Source: Candidatus Gemmiger stercorigallinarum
GTDB lineage: Bacteria; Bacillota; Clostridia; Oscillospirales; Ruminococcaceae
Direction: 5' to 3'
Length of the DNA stretch: 64,000 nt
Assembly (NCBI GenBank): GCA_019119495.1
Contig: DWWX01000003.1
Span: 1-64,000 of the forward strand
This document shows, piece by piece, positions 49,621-59,014 of this stretch. The notes under the pieces were generated by a model, which was not told where the DNA came from, did not search any database, and worked only from the letters and a program-made list of their open reading frames with translations. The stretch's first letter is position 1. The number at the start of each line of letters is the position of its first letter. The translations under genes and the position numbers were made by a program.

Positions 49621-50526
49621 ATGTCAGACATTGCGGCACTGGTACGGGCGCTGCGGGCCGAGCAGCTGCCCGCCCTGCAGGGCGAACCCCTGAGCCGGCA
49701 CACCACCTTTCAGATCGGCGGCCCGGCGGCGGTTTTCTGCCGGCCGGAGACCCCCGCCCAGCTGCTGCGCACGCTGGAACTCTGCCGTGAGCACGGCGTG
49801 CGCAGCTACCTGCTGGGCAATGGCTCCAACACGCTGTTTTCCGACGCCGGCTTTGACGGCGCGGTGGTCTGCACGGTGGAGATGAAAAGACCCGTCATCG
49901 TCAGCGGCAATGTGCTGCGGGCGGCGGCGGGCGCGCCGCTGGGGGCGGTCTGCCGCAAAGCGCAGCAGGCCGGCCTGGCCGGGCTGGCGTTTGCCTTTGG
50001 CATCCCCGGCACGGTGGGCGGCGCAGTGTATATGAACGCCGGCGCCTACGGCGGCGAGCTGAAGCAGGTGTTGCGTCGGGTGACCTTTCTGGACCGGGCG
50101 CTGCGGCTGGACTCGCTGCCGGTGCAGGAGCTGGCGCTGGGCTACCGCACCAGCCGCTTCGAGACCGAGGGCGGCGTCATTTTGGAGGCCGAGTTCAGCC
50201 TGGCCCCCGGCGACCCGGCGGCCATCGAGGCCGAGATGCAGGAGCTGATGGCCCGCCGGCGGGAAAAGCAGCCGCTGGAACTGCCCTCGGCGGGCAGCAC
50301 CTTCAAGCGGCCCCAGGGGGCCTTTGCCGGCGCGCTAATCGAGCAGTCCGGCCTGCGGGGCTTTGCGGTGGGCGGCGCGGCCGTCAGCACCAAGCACTGC
50401 GGCTTTGTGGTCAACACCGGCGGCGCCACCTGCGCCGACGTGGTGGCCCTGACCGAGGAGGTCGCCCGCATCGTGTACGAGAAAACCGGCTACCGCCTGG
50501 AGCGGGAGATCCGCGTGGTGCAGTAA
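49621..50526 (+). CDS. murB: UDP-N-acetylenolpyruvoylglucosamine reductase
   Basis: MurB reduces the enolpyruvyl group of UDP-GlcNAc to give UDP-MurNAc for peptidoglycan. The 301-residue flavoprotein has the FAD-binding segments LLGNGSNTLFSDAGFDG and FGIPGTVGGAVYMNAGAYGGE, the active-site region SAGSTFKRPQGAFAGALIEQ, and NTGGATCADVVAL near the end. It lacks the long insertion of type I enzymes, so it is type II as in other Gram-positives. GGAGG lies before the ATG; it leads murB-rapZ-whiA. Confidence 0.95.
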   Translation: MSDIAALVRALRAEQLPALQGEPLSRHTTFQIGGPAAVFCRPETPAQLLRTLELCREHGVRSYLLGNGSNTLFSDAGFDGAVVCTVEMKRPVIVSGNVLRAAAGAPLGAVCRKAQQAGLAGLAFAFGIPGTVGGAVYMNAGAYGGELKQVLRRVTFLDRALRLDSLPVQELALGYRTSRFETEGGVILEAEFSLAPGDPAAIEAEMQELMARRREKQPLELPSAGSTFKRPQGAFAGALIEQSGLRGFAVGGAAVSTKHCGFVVNTGGATCADVVALTEEVARIVYEKTGYRLEREIRVVQ

Positions 50527-50611
50527 GCGCCGCGCCGCCGCTCCGGCGGGGCGGACAGGCCCGGCAGGGGACTGCCGGCCGGATACAAAAACGAGAAAGA
50601 GGGTGGGACAG

Positions 50612-51475
50612 ATGAATCTGCTGGTGGTGACCGGCCTTTCCGGCGCGGGCAAGTCGATGGCCGTGAACGCGCTGGAGGATATCGGCTTTTTCTGCATCGA
50701 CAACATCCCGGCAGGGCTGATGCCCCGCCTGATCGATTTTGCCCTGCAGGGCGAAAACCAGCTCAGCCGGGTGGCGGTGGTGCTGGACGTGCGCGGCCTG
50801 CGCACCGCCCGCGACGTGGACAAGGCCCTGGCCGCGCTGGACGAAAAGCAGGTGGACTGCGAGATCCTGTTTTTGGACGCCTCCGACGAGGTGATCCAGC
50901 GCCGCTACAAAGAGACCCGCCGCCAGCATCCGCTGACCATCAGCGAGGGGCTGCCCATCCGGGAGGCCATCGCCAGGGAGCGCCAGATGCTGACCCCCCT
51001 GCGGGAGCGGGCCAAGTATGTCATCGATACCTCGATGCTCACCACCGCCCAAAACCGCGAGCGGGTGTGCAGCCTGTTTTTGAACAAGGGCCAGACCGGC
51101 ATGTCGCTGATGGTGGTGTCCTTCGGGTTCAAGTACGGCGTCCCCCAGGAGGCCGACCTGGTGTTTGACGTGCGCTGCCTGCCCAACCCCTTCTATGTGC
51201 CGGAGCTGAAAAACCTGACCGGCCTGGACCAGGCGGTGGTGGATTACGTGATGCAGTCGCCGGAGTCCCAGGAGTTCCTGCGCCGCATCGAAAGTTTTTT
51301 GGAGTACGCGCTGCCCCTTTATGTCAAGGAGGGCAAAAGCCAGCTGATGATCGCGGTGGGCTGCACCGGCGGCAAGCACCGGTCCATCACCTTTGCCCGC
51401 AAGATCGGCGAGTTCTGCCAAAAGCTGGGCTACGCCCCCAGCGTGCAGCACCGGGACGCAAAGCGAACGATGTGA
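50612..51475 (+). CDS. rapZ: RapZ/YvcJ-family nucleotide-binding protein
   Basis: This 287-residue P-loop protein has the start MNLLVVTGLSGAGKSMAVNALED (Walker A near residue 8), the IDNIPAGLMP motif and a C-terminal domain ending in GCTGGKHRSITFA. YvcJ in Firmicutes binds GTP; RapZ in E. coli controls GlmZ sRNA and amino sugar synthesis. Here the neighbours murB and whiA point to the envelope. ATG at 50612 is preferred over the GTG nine bases earlier because of the GAGGG spacing. Confidence 0.93.
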   Translation: MNLLVVTGLSGAGKSMAVNALEDIGFFCIDNIPAGLMPRLIDFALQGENQLSRVAVVLDVRGLRTARDVDKALAALDEKQVDCEILFLDASDEVIQRRYKETRRQHPLTISEGLPIREAIARERQMLTPLRERAKYVIDTSMLTTAQNRERVCSLFLNKGQTGMSLMVVSFGFKYGVPQEADLVFDVRCLPNPFYVPELKNLTGLDQAVVDYVMQSPESQEFLRRIESFLEYALPLYVKEGKSQLMIAVGCTGGKHRSITFARKIGEFCQKLGYAPSVQHRDAKRTM

Positions 51476-51539
51476 ACGGGGGCGTTCCGCGCCCCAAAAG
51501 GATCGCACCCGGTCTATTTTCTGTTTTGGAGGCTTCCCA

Positions 51540-52493
51540 TTGAGCTTTTCTCAGGATGTCAAAAACGAGATCCTGCGCCGCAAGATCCAGCGCCACTGCT
51601 GCACCCAGGCTGCCGCTTACGCGGCGGCCTGTTTCGGCAAATATTTTGACGACCGCGGCGTGGTGCTGCAGACCGAGCAGGAGGGCGTTGCCGCCCTGGT
51701 CCGCAAGCTGTACGAGCGATGCGGCATTGCCGGCACCGTCACCGAGAAGCAGCGCCCTTCCGGCCCGGTATACGAGTTTGCCGTCAAGGACCCGGCCGAG
51801 GTGGGCAAAATGCTGGCCCTGTTCGGCCACACAGGGCGGGAACCCTCGCTGCGCATCAACCCGGACTGCTTTGCCTGCCAAAACTGCGTGTCCTATTTTT
51901 TGTCCACGGCGTTTTTGTGCTGCGGCACCGCCACCGACCCGGAAAAGGGCTACACCATCGAGTTTTCGTCCCAGCGGTATCATGTCTCGCGCCAGCTGGA
52001 AGCCCTGTTGTCCGAGCATCATTTTCGCCCCCACCGCACCCAGCGCAAGGGCGTCAACGTGGTCTACATCAAGGCCAGCGACCAGATCGAAAACCTGCTG
52101 GCCTTTATGGGGGCGGGGGGCGCCGCCATGCGGGTGATGGAGCAGCGCATGTACAACGATATGCGCAACCGCACCAACCGGCTTTCCAACTGCGAGACCG
52201 CCAACCTGGGCAAAAGCGTCCAGGCGGCGGTGCAGGTGCAGCTGGCCATCCGCACGCTGCGGGATGCCGGTGCGCTGGACACGCTGCCGGACCAGCTGCG
52301 CGAGACCGCCCGCCTGCGCATGGAATACCCTGACCTGCCCCTGGCCCGCCTGGCCGAAAAGTTTGACCCGCCGGTCAGCAAGGCGGGGCTTTCCCACCGG
52401 TTCAAGCGCATCCAGGAGGCCGCCCGCCGCGTCGAGACCGCCCGCCGCCCCGGGCCCGAACCCACCCCCCAAGCCGAGAAGGAAGTGCCATGA
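51540..52493 (+). CDS. whiA: WhiA-family DNA-binding regulator
   Basis: This 317-residue protein is WhiA: an N-terminal LAGLIDADG-like domain (SFSQDVKNEILRRK, AAYAAACFGKYFDDRG) and a C-terminal helix-turn-helix (LPDQLRETARLRMEYPDLPLARLAEKFDPPVSKAGLSHRFKRI). It regulates sporulation in actinobacteria and influences cell division in Bacillus. TTG start at 51540 follows GGAGG eight bases upstream. The yvcK gene normally between rapZ and whiA is missing. The stop overlaps the dnaE start (ATGA). Confidence 0.95.
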   Translation: MSFSQDVKNEILRRKIQRHCCTQAAAYAAACFGKYFDDRGVVLQTEQEGVAALVRKLYERCGIAGTVTEKQRPSGPVYEFAVKDPAEVGKMLALFGHTGREPSLRINPDCFACQNCVSYFLSTAFLCCGTATDPEKGYTIEFSSQRYHVSRQLEALLSEHHFRPHRTQRKGVNVVYIKASDQIENLLAFMGAGGAAMRVMEQRMYNDMRNRTNRLSNCETANLGKSVQAAVQVQLAIRTLRDAGALDTLPDQLRETARLRMEYPDLPLARLAEKFDPPVSKAGLSHRFKRIQEAARRVETARRPGPEPTPQAEKEVP

Positions 52494-55400
52494 GCGAAAC
52501 AAAACGCCAGTTTACCCACCTGCATGTCCATACCGAGTACAGCCTTCTCGACGGCGCCTGCCGCATCGACCGGATGTTTGACCGCCTGAAAGAGATGGGC
52601 CAGACCGCCGTGGCCATCACCGACCACGGCGTCATGTACGGCAGCATCCAGTTTTACGACGCCGCCGTGGCCGCGGGCATCAAGCCCATCATCGGCTGCG
52701 AGGTCTATGTTGCCACCCGCACCCGCTTCGACAAGGTCAACCGGGTGGACGGCAACAACCACCTGGTCCTGCTTTGCAAAAACGAGACCGGCTACAAAAA
52801 CCTGATCAAGATGGTGTCGGCCGGCTTTCTGGAAGGCTTTTACTCCAAGCCCCGCATCGACAAGCAGCTGCTGGAGCAGCACCACGAGGGTCTTGTCTGC
52901 CTGTCCGCCTGCCTGGCCGGCGAGATCCCCCAGGCCATCCTGGCGGGGGACTACGCCCGCGCCAGGCAGGCGGCGCTGTACTACAACGACCTGTTCGGCC
53001 AGGGCAACTACTATATTGAACTGCAGGACCACGGCCTGGACGAGGACCGGGTGGTGCTGCCCCAGCTGATCCGCCTCTCGCGGGAAACGGGCATCCCGCT
53101 GGTGGCCACCAACGACGCCCACTACATCCGCAAAGAGGACGCCAAGATGCAGAGCATCCTGCTCTGCATCCAGACCGGCAAGACCATCGCCGACGTGGAC
53201 CGGATGGAGTTCCAGACCGACGAGTTCTACCTGAAAAGCACCGACGAGATGTACGACCTGTTCTCAATGGTGCCCGAAGCCTGCGAGAACACCAACAAGA
53301 TCGCCGATCTGTGCGATTTCCACTTTGAGTTCGGCAACACCAAGCTGCCCTACTTCAAAGCGCCTGACGGCATGGACAACCAGGATTATTTTGAAATGCT
53401 CTGCCGCGAGGGCCTGGAACGCCGCTACCCCGGTAAGGTCACCCGGGAGCTGAAAGACCGTCTGGAATACGAGATCAACGTCATCAAGACGATGGGGTAC
53501 ACCAACTATTACCTGATCGTCTACGATTTTATCAACTACGCCAAAAGCCGGGGCATCCCGGTGGGGCCGGGCCGCGGCTCCGGCGCCGGCAGCCTGGCGG
53601 CCTACTGCGTGGGCATCACCGACATTGACCCCATCCGCTACAACCTGATCTTCGAGCGTTTTTTGAACCCGGAGCGCGTTTCGATGCCCGACTTTGACGT
53701 GGACTTCTGCTACGAGCGCCGGCAGGAAGTCATCGACTACGTCAACGAGAAATACGGCCGGGACCACGTGGCGCAGATCGTCACCTTCGGCACCATGGCC
53801 GCCCGCAACGCGGTGCGGGACGTGGGGCGTGTCATGGGCCTGCCCTACCAGGACGTGGACAAGGTGGCCAAGCTGATCCCCATGGAGCTGAAAATGACGC
53901 TCCGCCACGCACTGGAAGTCTCGCCCGACCTGAAAAAACTCTACGAAAACGACGAGAAGATCCACGAGCTGATCGACACCGCCATCGGCGTCGAGGGCAT
54001 GCCCCGGCACGCCTCCACCCATGCGGCCGGCGTCGTCATCACGCGGGAACCGGCCACCGAGTATGTGCCGCTGTCCACCAACGACGGCCTGCCGGTGACC
54101 CAGTTCAATATGACCGAGATCGAGCGCCTGGGCCTGCTCAAGATGGACTTTCTGGGCCTGCGCACCCTGACCGTCATCCACGACACCGAGGTCGCCGTCC
54201 GGCGCCATACCCCGGACTTTGCCGTTGCCAAGATCGACTACGACGACCCGGCCACCTACGCCATGCTGACCAACGGCGAGACCGAGGGCGTGTTCCAGCT
54301 GGAATCCACCGGCATGCGCCAGGTGCTCACCGGCCTGCGCCCCAAAAATTTGGAGGACATCATCGCCCTGATCTCGCTCTACCGCCCGGGGCCGATGGAT
54401 TCCATCCCCACCTACCTGCGCAACCGCAAGGAGCCGGACAAGATCAGCTACAAGACCCCCCGGCTGGCCCACATCCTGGACGTGACCAACGGCTGCATCG
54501 TCTACCAGGAGCAGGTCATGCAGATCTGCCGCGAGCTGGCGGGCTTCAGCTACGGCCAGGCCGACAATGTCCGCCGCGCCATGAGCAAGAAAAAGCACAA
54601 GGTCATGGAGGCCGAGCGGGAACACTTTGTCCATGGCTGCACCGAGCCCGGCCGCGAATGCCCCGGCTGCGTCAACAACGGCATCCCGGAACAGGTGGCG
54701 AACGAGATCTACGACGAGATGATCAGCTTTGCCTCCTACGCCTTCAACAAATCCCACGCGGCCTGCTATGCCTACGTGGCGTTCCAGACCGCCTATCTCA
54801 AGTGCCATTATCCCAGGGAGTTCATGGCCGCGCTGCTGACCAGCGTGCTGGACAACACCTCCAAGGTCATCGAGTATTCCACCGAGTGCCAGCGCCTGGG
54901 CATCAAGGTGCTGCCGCCGGACATCAATGTCTCCCGCGGGGGCTTTACGGTGGACGGCGACGCCATCCGCTATGGCCTGAGCGCGGTCAAAAACGTGGGC
55001 CGCAACCTGATCGACACCGCCATCGCCAAGCGGGAGGAACGGCCCTTCCGCGGGCTGTACGATTTCTGCAAGCGGCTGCACGGCGCCGAGCTGAACCGCC
55101 GCGCGGTGGAAAGCCTGATCCGCGCCGGCGCCTTTGACGGGCTGGAACCCTCCCGCCGGGGCATGCTGGAAAGCGTCGAGCCGATTTTGAAAAGCATCGA
55201 GAGCGACCAGCGCCACAACCTGGACGGTCAGATCGACCTGTTCGGCCTGATGTCCGGCGGGGAAGAGCAGGCAAACGACTACAAGGTGCCGCCCATGGCG
55301 GAGTTTTCGCCCGCGGAGCTGTTGCAGATGGAAAAGGAGGTCTCCGGCCTGTACCTGTCCGGCCACCCGCTGGACGCCTACCGGGCGGAGATCGCCAAGG

Positions 55401-56011
55401 TCTCCACCTGCACCGTCGCCCGCCTTTCCGGTGAGGACGCCAGGGAACTGGACAACCAGATGGTGACCATTTTGTGCACCGTGGTCAAAAGCAAGGTGAT
55501 GACCACCCGCTCCAACCAGCTGATGGCCTTTACCACCATCGAGGACCTGACCGGCACCATCGAGATGCTGGTGTTCCCCAAGATCTACGCCGAGTGCCGC
55601 GCCTGGCTGCAGGAGAATGCGGTCATTGTGGTGCAGGGCCGCGTCTCCTACAAGGAGGACGAGGGCACCCGCCTGCTGGTGGAGGGGGTGCGCCCCATCG
55701 ACGGCTACGACCCGGACAGGACCTTTGGCGAGAACCGGGCCGCCGCGGCAGGGGAGCAGCGCCGCGCCAGCGCGCGGGTCACCGCGCTGTGGCTGCTGGT
55801 GCCCAGCATGCACAGCGAGCAGATGCACCGCATCGAAAACCTGCTGCAAAACATTTTTGACGGCACAACGCCGGTCTATTTCAAGTTCGAGGACAGCGGC
55901 CAGCGGATGCGCGCGCCGCAGAGCATGTGGGCCAACGACCACCCGCTGCTGCGCGCCGAGCTGGAGCGGATTTTGGGCAAGGACCATGTAAAACAGCAAA
56001 CTGCAAAATAA
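52490..56011 (+). CDS. dnaE: DNA polymerase III subunit alpha (DnaE)
   Basis: This 1173-residue protein is a DnaE-type replicase. The PHP domain is at the N-terminus (HLHVHTEYSLLDGACRID, AITDHGVMYG). The palm has PVGPGRGSGAGSLAAYC and the catalytic aspartates in MPDFDVDFCYERR near residue 400. Fingers (YRPGPMDSIP) and the helix-hairpin-helix region follow, and an OB-fold lies near residues 1000-1060 (TILCTVVKSKVMTT). It overlaps whiA by four bases. In Firmicutes PolC leads replication and DnaE extends primers; PolC is not in this window. Confidence 0.96.
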   Translation: MSETKRQFTHLHVHTEYSLLDGACRIDRMFDRLKEMGQTAVAITDHGVMYGSIQFYDAAVAAGIKPIIGCEVYVATRTRFDKVNRVDGNNHLVLLCKNETGYKNLIKMVSAGFLEGFYSKPRIDKQLLEQHHEGLVCLSACLAGEIPQAILAGDYARARQAALYYNDLFGQGNYYIELQDHGLDEDRVVLPQLIRLSRETGIPLVATNDAHYIRKEDAKMQSILLCIQTGKTIADVDRMEFQTDEFYLKSTDEMYDLFSMVPEACENTNKIADLCDFHFEFGNTKLPYFKAPDGMDNQDYFEMLCREGLERRYPGKVTRELKDRLEYEINVIKTMGYTNYYLIVYDFINYAKSRGIPVGPGRGSGAGSLAAYCVGITDIDPIRYNLIFERFLNPERVSMPDFDVDFCYERRQEVIDYVNEKYGRDHVAQIVTFGTMAARNAVRDVGRVMGLPYQDVDKVAKLIPMELKMTLRHALEVSPDLKKLYENDEKIHELIDTAIGVEGMPRHASTHAAGVVITREPATEYVPLSTNDGLPVTQFNMTEIERLGLLKMDFLGLRTLTVIHDTEVAVRRHTPDFAVAKIDYDDPATYAMLTNGETEGVFQLESTGMRQVLTGLRPKNLEDIIALISLYRPGPMDSIPTYLRNRKEPDKISYKTPRLAHILDVTNGCIVYQEQVMQICRELAGFSYGQADNVRRAMSKKKHKVMEAEREHFVHGCTEPGRECPGCVNNGIPEQVANEIYDEMISFASYAFNKSHAACYAYVAFQTAYLKCHYPREFMAALLTSVLDNTSKVIEYSTECQRLGIKVLPPDINVSRGGFTVDGDAIRYGLSAVKNVGRNLIDTAIAKREERPFRGLYDFCKRLHGAELNRRAVESLIRAGAFDGLEPSRRGMLESVEPILKSIESDQRHNLDGQIDLFGLMSGGEEQANDYKVPPMAEFSPAELLQMEKEVSGLYLSGHPLDAYRAEIAKVSTCTVARLSGEDARELDNQMVTILCTVVKSKVMTTRSNQLMAFTTIEDLTGTIEMLVFPKIYAECRAWLQENAVIVVQGRVSYKEDEGTRLLVEGVRPIDGYDPDRTFGENRAAAAGEQRRASARVTALWLLVPSMHSEQMHRIENLLQNIFDGTTPVYFKFEDSGQRMRAPQSMWANDHPLLRAELERILGKDHVKQQTAK

Positions 56012-56038
56012 GTCCATGGGTTTTGCAAGATTCGTCCA

Positions 56039-56067
56039 TAATCCGCACTGGGGTGCTGTGGTATAAT
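56039..56067 (+). promoter_or_regulatory. Extended -10 promoter of pfkA
   Basis: A perfect TATAAT with TGG directly before it lies about 180 bases upstream of pfkA; the -35 (TAATCC) is poor. Confidence 0.6.
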
Positions 56068-56248
56068 AGCGGTGGGATCGCATATCCCCGCAAGGATCTT
56101 CCGCACATGGGGTCCTGCCGGCGCAGCCCGGCGGGCCCTGCCGCCGCCCCACGGCCGGCGGCCGTGCCTGTTTCCGGCCATGGATGTTTGCTGCCATGGT
56201 TTGTGAAAATTTTAATAATCGCTTGCTGCAACAGGAGGGGCAACTCTT
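56068..56248 (+). promoter_or_regulatory. Long GC-rich structured leader of pfkA
   Basis: The leader can fold into CACGGCC-GGC-GGCCGTG (56150-56166) and neighbouring GC stems, followed by an unpaired AT-rich stretch and AGGAGGGG. It does not match a riboswitch class that I recognise. Confidence 0.35.
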
Positions 56249-57223
56249 ATGGCAAAGGAAATCAAAACAATCGGCGTTCTGACCAGCGGCGGCGACGCGC
56301 CCGGCATGAATGCGGCGGTCCGCGCCATCGTGCGCGCCGGCATCAGCAAGGGCTACCGCATGATGGGCATCCAGCGCGGCTACAACGGCCTGATCAACGG
56401 CGAGTGCTACGAGATGAACGTCCGCAGCGTTTCTGAGATCATTCACCGCGGCGGCACCATCCTGTACACCGCCCGCTGCCTGGAGTTCAAGACGGCGGCC
56501 GGCCAGGCCAAGGCGCTGGCCCGCTGCAAGGAGCTGGGCATCGACGCGCTGATCGTCATCGGCGGCGACGGTTCCTTTATGGGCGCACGGGCGCTGGCCA
56601 ACCAGGGCATCCCCTGCGTGGGCATCCCCGGCACCATCGACAACGACATCGCCTGCAGCGAGTATACCATCGGCTACGACACGGCCATGAACACCGCCGT
56701 GGAGGCCATCGACAAACTGCGCGACACCACCCAGAGCCACGACCGCTGCAGCGTCGTGGAGGTCATGGGTCACCATGCCGGCTACATCGCCCTGAACGTG
56801 GGCATCGCCACCGGCGCGCTGGCGGTGCTTCTGCCGGAGCGTCCCTTTGACTTTGAGCGGGACATCCTCTCCCGCATGCGCCAGACCCAGGTCACCGGCA
56901 AAAAGCACTTTATCGTCATCGTGTCCGAGGGCGTCGTGGGCGCCCAGGAGCTGGCCAACCAGATCCAGGCGGCCACCGGCGTGGACAGCCGCGCCACCGT
57001 CCTGGGACACATCCAGCGCGGCGGCTCGCCCACCGTGCGCGACCGCGTCAACGCCTCGCTGATGGGCTACCACGCCATCGACCTGCTGGACAAGGGCATC
57101 TACAACCGCGTTGTGGCTGTTTCCGGCGACAAGATCGTCGATTATGACGTCAACGTCGCCCTCTCGATGCACAAATCCATCGACATGGATATGGTCGAGA
57201 TCGCCAACGCCATCTCCATCTGA
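56249..57223 (+). CDS. pfkA: 6-phosphofructokinase
   Basis: PfkA phosphorylates fructose-6-phosphate, the committed step of glycolysis. The 324-residue protein has the ATP loop GVLTSGGDAPGMNAAVRAIV, the GGDGSFMGA loop and catalytic PGTIDNDIA, and EVMGHHAGYIAL and LGHIQRGGSPT of the substrate site. Glycine after GGDGS is consistent with an ATP rather than pyrophosphate enzyme, an inference from motif comparison. AGGAGGGG precedes the ATG. A terminator follows, so it is monocistronic or the end of a dnaE transcript. Confidence 0.95.
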   Translation: MAKEIKTIGVLTSGGDAPGMNAAVRAIVRAGISKGYRMMGIQRGYNGLINGECYEMNVRSVSEIIHRGGTILYTARCLEFKTAAGQAKALARCKELGIDALIVIGGDGSFMGARALANQGIPCVGIPGTIDNDIACSEYTIGYDTAMNTAVEAIDKLRDTTQSHDRCSVVEVMGHHAGYIALNVGIATGALAVLLPERPFDFERDILSRMRQTQVTGKKHFIVIVSEGVVGAQELANQIQAATGVDSRATVLGHIQRGGSPTVRDRVNASLMGYHAIDLLDKGIYNRVVAVSGDKIVDYDVNVALSMHKSIDMDMVEIANAISI

Positions 57224-57262
57224 CCACGGCCCCGCATCCGGGGCCGCCCGGCACAACAAAAC

Positions 57263-57315
57263 AAAGAGCCGCACCGGCGGGGGGGAAAACTCCCTTTCCG
57301 GTGCGGCTCTTTTTG
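57263..57315. terminator. Terminator after pfkA, also facing the MalY-type gene
   Basis: AAAGAGCCGCACCGG pairs with CCGGTGCGGCTCTTT across a 20-base loop, with a T run on the plus strand; A residues upstream serve the minus strand gene. Confidence 0.93.
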
Positions 57316-57354
57316 GGTTTTGCTCTGTGCTGTTTTGGGGCGGCAGCTGGATGG

Positions 57355-58554
57355 TCAGGCGTTGAACACGTACCGGTCCAGACGCTCCAGGGCGTCCTGC
57401 ACCACATGGGTGGGCACGGCCAGGTTCATGCGGATGCTGCACGCACCGTGGAAGGGCCGGCCGTCCTGCCAGATCACGCCCACCCGCACGCCGGCTTTCA
57501 GCAGGTCGTCCAGCGTTTTGCCGTGGGCCCGGCACCAGTTGGTGCAGTCCAAAAACAGCATGTAGGTGCCTTCCGGCTGTGCCAGCTCCACGCCGTCAAA
57601 ATGGGCGCGGATGTACTCCACCGCCCGGCGCACGTTTTCGCCCAGCACCTGGCGCAGCTCGTCCAGCCAGGCCGCGCCGGTGTCCGAGTAAGCGCCCATC
57701 AGCGCGTGCATCCACAGCACGTTCATCTCGTTGTAGTGGGGCAGCGACGACTCCTTGTCGATGCGGTCCCGCAGGCGGTCGTTGTAGATGATGTGGTAGC
57801 TGCCCACCAGCCCCGCCAGGTTGAAGGTCTTGGAGGGCGCGTACAGCGCCACGGTGCGCTGGCGGGCATCCTCGCTGACCGACTGGGGCGGGATGTGCTT
57901 GTGGCCGGGCAGCACCAGGTCGCTCCAGATCTCGTCCGAGATCACCGTCACGTCGTTCTGGCGGTAGACCTCCATGGCCTGCTCCACCTCCCCGCGGGTC
58001 CAGACCCTGCCGCAGGGGTTGTGCGGCGTGCAGAAGATGGCCGCGTGGATGTGGTTCTCCTTCAGCTTTTTGTCCATGTCGGCGTAGTCCATCCGCCACA
58101 CGCCGTCCTCGTCCTGGTACAGCGGGCTGAGCACGATGCGGTAGCCGTAATTTTCCAGCACATGGGTAAAGCCGATGTAGGTGGGTGCGTGCAGAAGGAT
58201 GGCGTCGCCGGGCGAGCACAGCACCCGCAGCGCGGTGGCCACGCCGCCCAGCACGCCGTTTTCGTAGCCGATGTGCCTGGCTTCCAGGCCGGTCACGCCG
58301 TTGCGGGTGCGCTGCCAGTTCAAAATGGCGTCATAGTATTCCTGCCGGGGCGTAAAATAGCCAAAGGCGGGGTGCCGGGCGCGGTCGATGATGGCGTCGG
58401 TGATGCTGGGGGCGGTGGCAAAGTTCATGTCCGCCACCCACATGGGGATGCGGCTGAATCCGGGGTTCACCTGGGCGCCGGGGATGGGGATGCTTTCCAC
58501 CGCAATGGCGTCCCGGCCTTCCCGCGGCAGCATGGTGGTAAAGTCAAATGGCAT
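57355..58554 (-). CDS. MalY/PatB-type PLP-dependent aminotransferase (C-S lyase-like)
   Basis: This 399-residue fold-type I PLP enzyme has the MalY-type opening (IPMWVADMNFATAPSI), GYENGVLGGVATALRVL, TPHNPCGRVW, ISDEIWSDLVL and the PLP-lysine in APSKTFNLAGL. MalY/PatB proteins split cystathionine or other C-S bonds, or aminate ketoacids. I chose the ATG at 58554, with AAGGAAG upstream; the GTG at 58566 leaves no room. It has a good promoter of its own. Confidence 0.88.
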   Translation of the reverse strand: MPFDFTTMLPREGRDAIAVESIPIPGAQVNPGFSRIPMWVADMNFATAPSITDAIIDRARHPAFGYFTPRQEYYDAILNWQRTRNGVTGLEARHIGYENGVLGGVATALRVLCSPGDAILLHAPTYIGFTHVLENYGYRIVLSPLYQDEDGVWRMDYADMDKKLKENHIHAAIFCTPHNPCGRVWTRGEVEQAMEVYRQNDVTVISDEIWSDLVLPGHKHIPPQSVSEDARQRTVALYAPSKTFNLAGLVGSYHIIYNDRLRDRIDKESSLPHYNEMNVLWMHALMGAYSDTGAAWLDELRQVLGENVRRAVEYIRAHFDGVELAQPEGTYMLFLDCTNWCRAHGKTLDDLLKAGVRVGVIWQDGRPFHGACSIRMNLAVPTHVVQDALERLDRYVFNA

Positions 58555-58650
58555 AGGGGCTGGCACTTCCTTTTTTGGTTTGGGCGGGACCCTGCTGCAC
58601 AGCCGGCGGAACGCCGGCCGCAGGGGAGGGACCCGGATGCTTCGTCCCTG

Positions 58651-58679
58651 ATTGTATCATACCGCCCTGCCAAATACAA
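58651..58679 (-). promoter_or_regulatory. Sigma-A promoter of the MalY-type gene
   Basis: On the minus strand TTGTAT and TACAAT are 17 bases apart, about 97 bases before the start. Confidence 0.75.
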
Positions 58680-58748
58680 GGCGGCGGCAGCGGCGGCCCG
58701 GCCGGGGCGGCGAAATATAAAATTGCGGTAAAATCCGGCCAAAACAGG

Positions 58749-58776
58749 TGGAATTTCCTGTTTGCCGTGGTATAAT
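58749..58776 (+). promoter_or_regulatory. Possible extended -10 promoter upstream of the ComEA-like gene
   Basis: A perfect TATAAT with TGG before it; the -35 (TGGAAT, 16-base spacing) is weak. It lies ahead of a structured element, 240 bases from the gene. Confidence 0.45.
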
Positions 58777-58828
58777 GAAAAAAACAATTCAGCGGCCGAC
58801 AAAGCGGAGTAGGCATAAGGAAGCTTTG

Positions 58829-58960
58829 GTTTTGCTGCGCAAGCGGCAAAACTGCGAAGTACCGAAAAATCCCAAAAACAGGTTGGCGGCAAGGCGCTGG
58901 AACGCCGGCGTCCTTTGCGGGCGCCAAGCGGCGGCAGCGCAGCCAACGGCCTGTTTTGCT
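58829..58960. repeat. Structured intergenic element before the ComEA-like gene
   Basis: The 460-base gap 58555-59014 contains, besides promoters, GTTTTGC-N10-GCAAAAC (58829-58852) and then a large imperfect cruciform: AAAACAGGTTGGC on the left against GCCAACGGCCTGTTTT on the right (about 58880-58955). Inside it are GC-rich complementary stretches around AAGGCGCTGG and GCGGCAGCGC. No protein-coding signal is present. It looks like an interspersed structured repeat, but only one copy is in this window. Confidence 0.55.
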
Positions 58961-59014
58961 GGATTTTGCGGCAAAGCATCCCTGTGCGCACTCTGCGAAA
59001 GGCAAAGCGGGGCG

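Noticed and set aside
53264-57535. 1423-codon open frame on the minus strand opposite dnaE and pfkA
   Set aside because: It mirrors high-GC coding sequence; its translation has no family resemblance and is rich in Val/Gln/His/Asp/Gly, typical of shadow frames.
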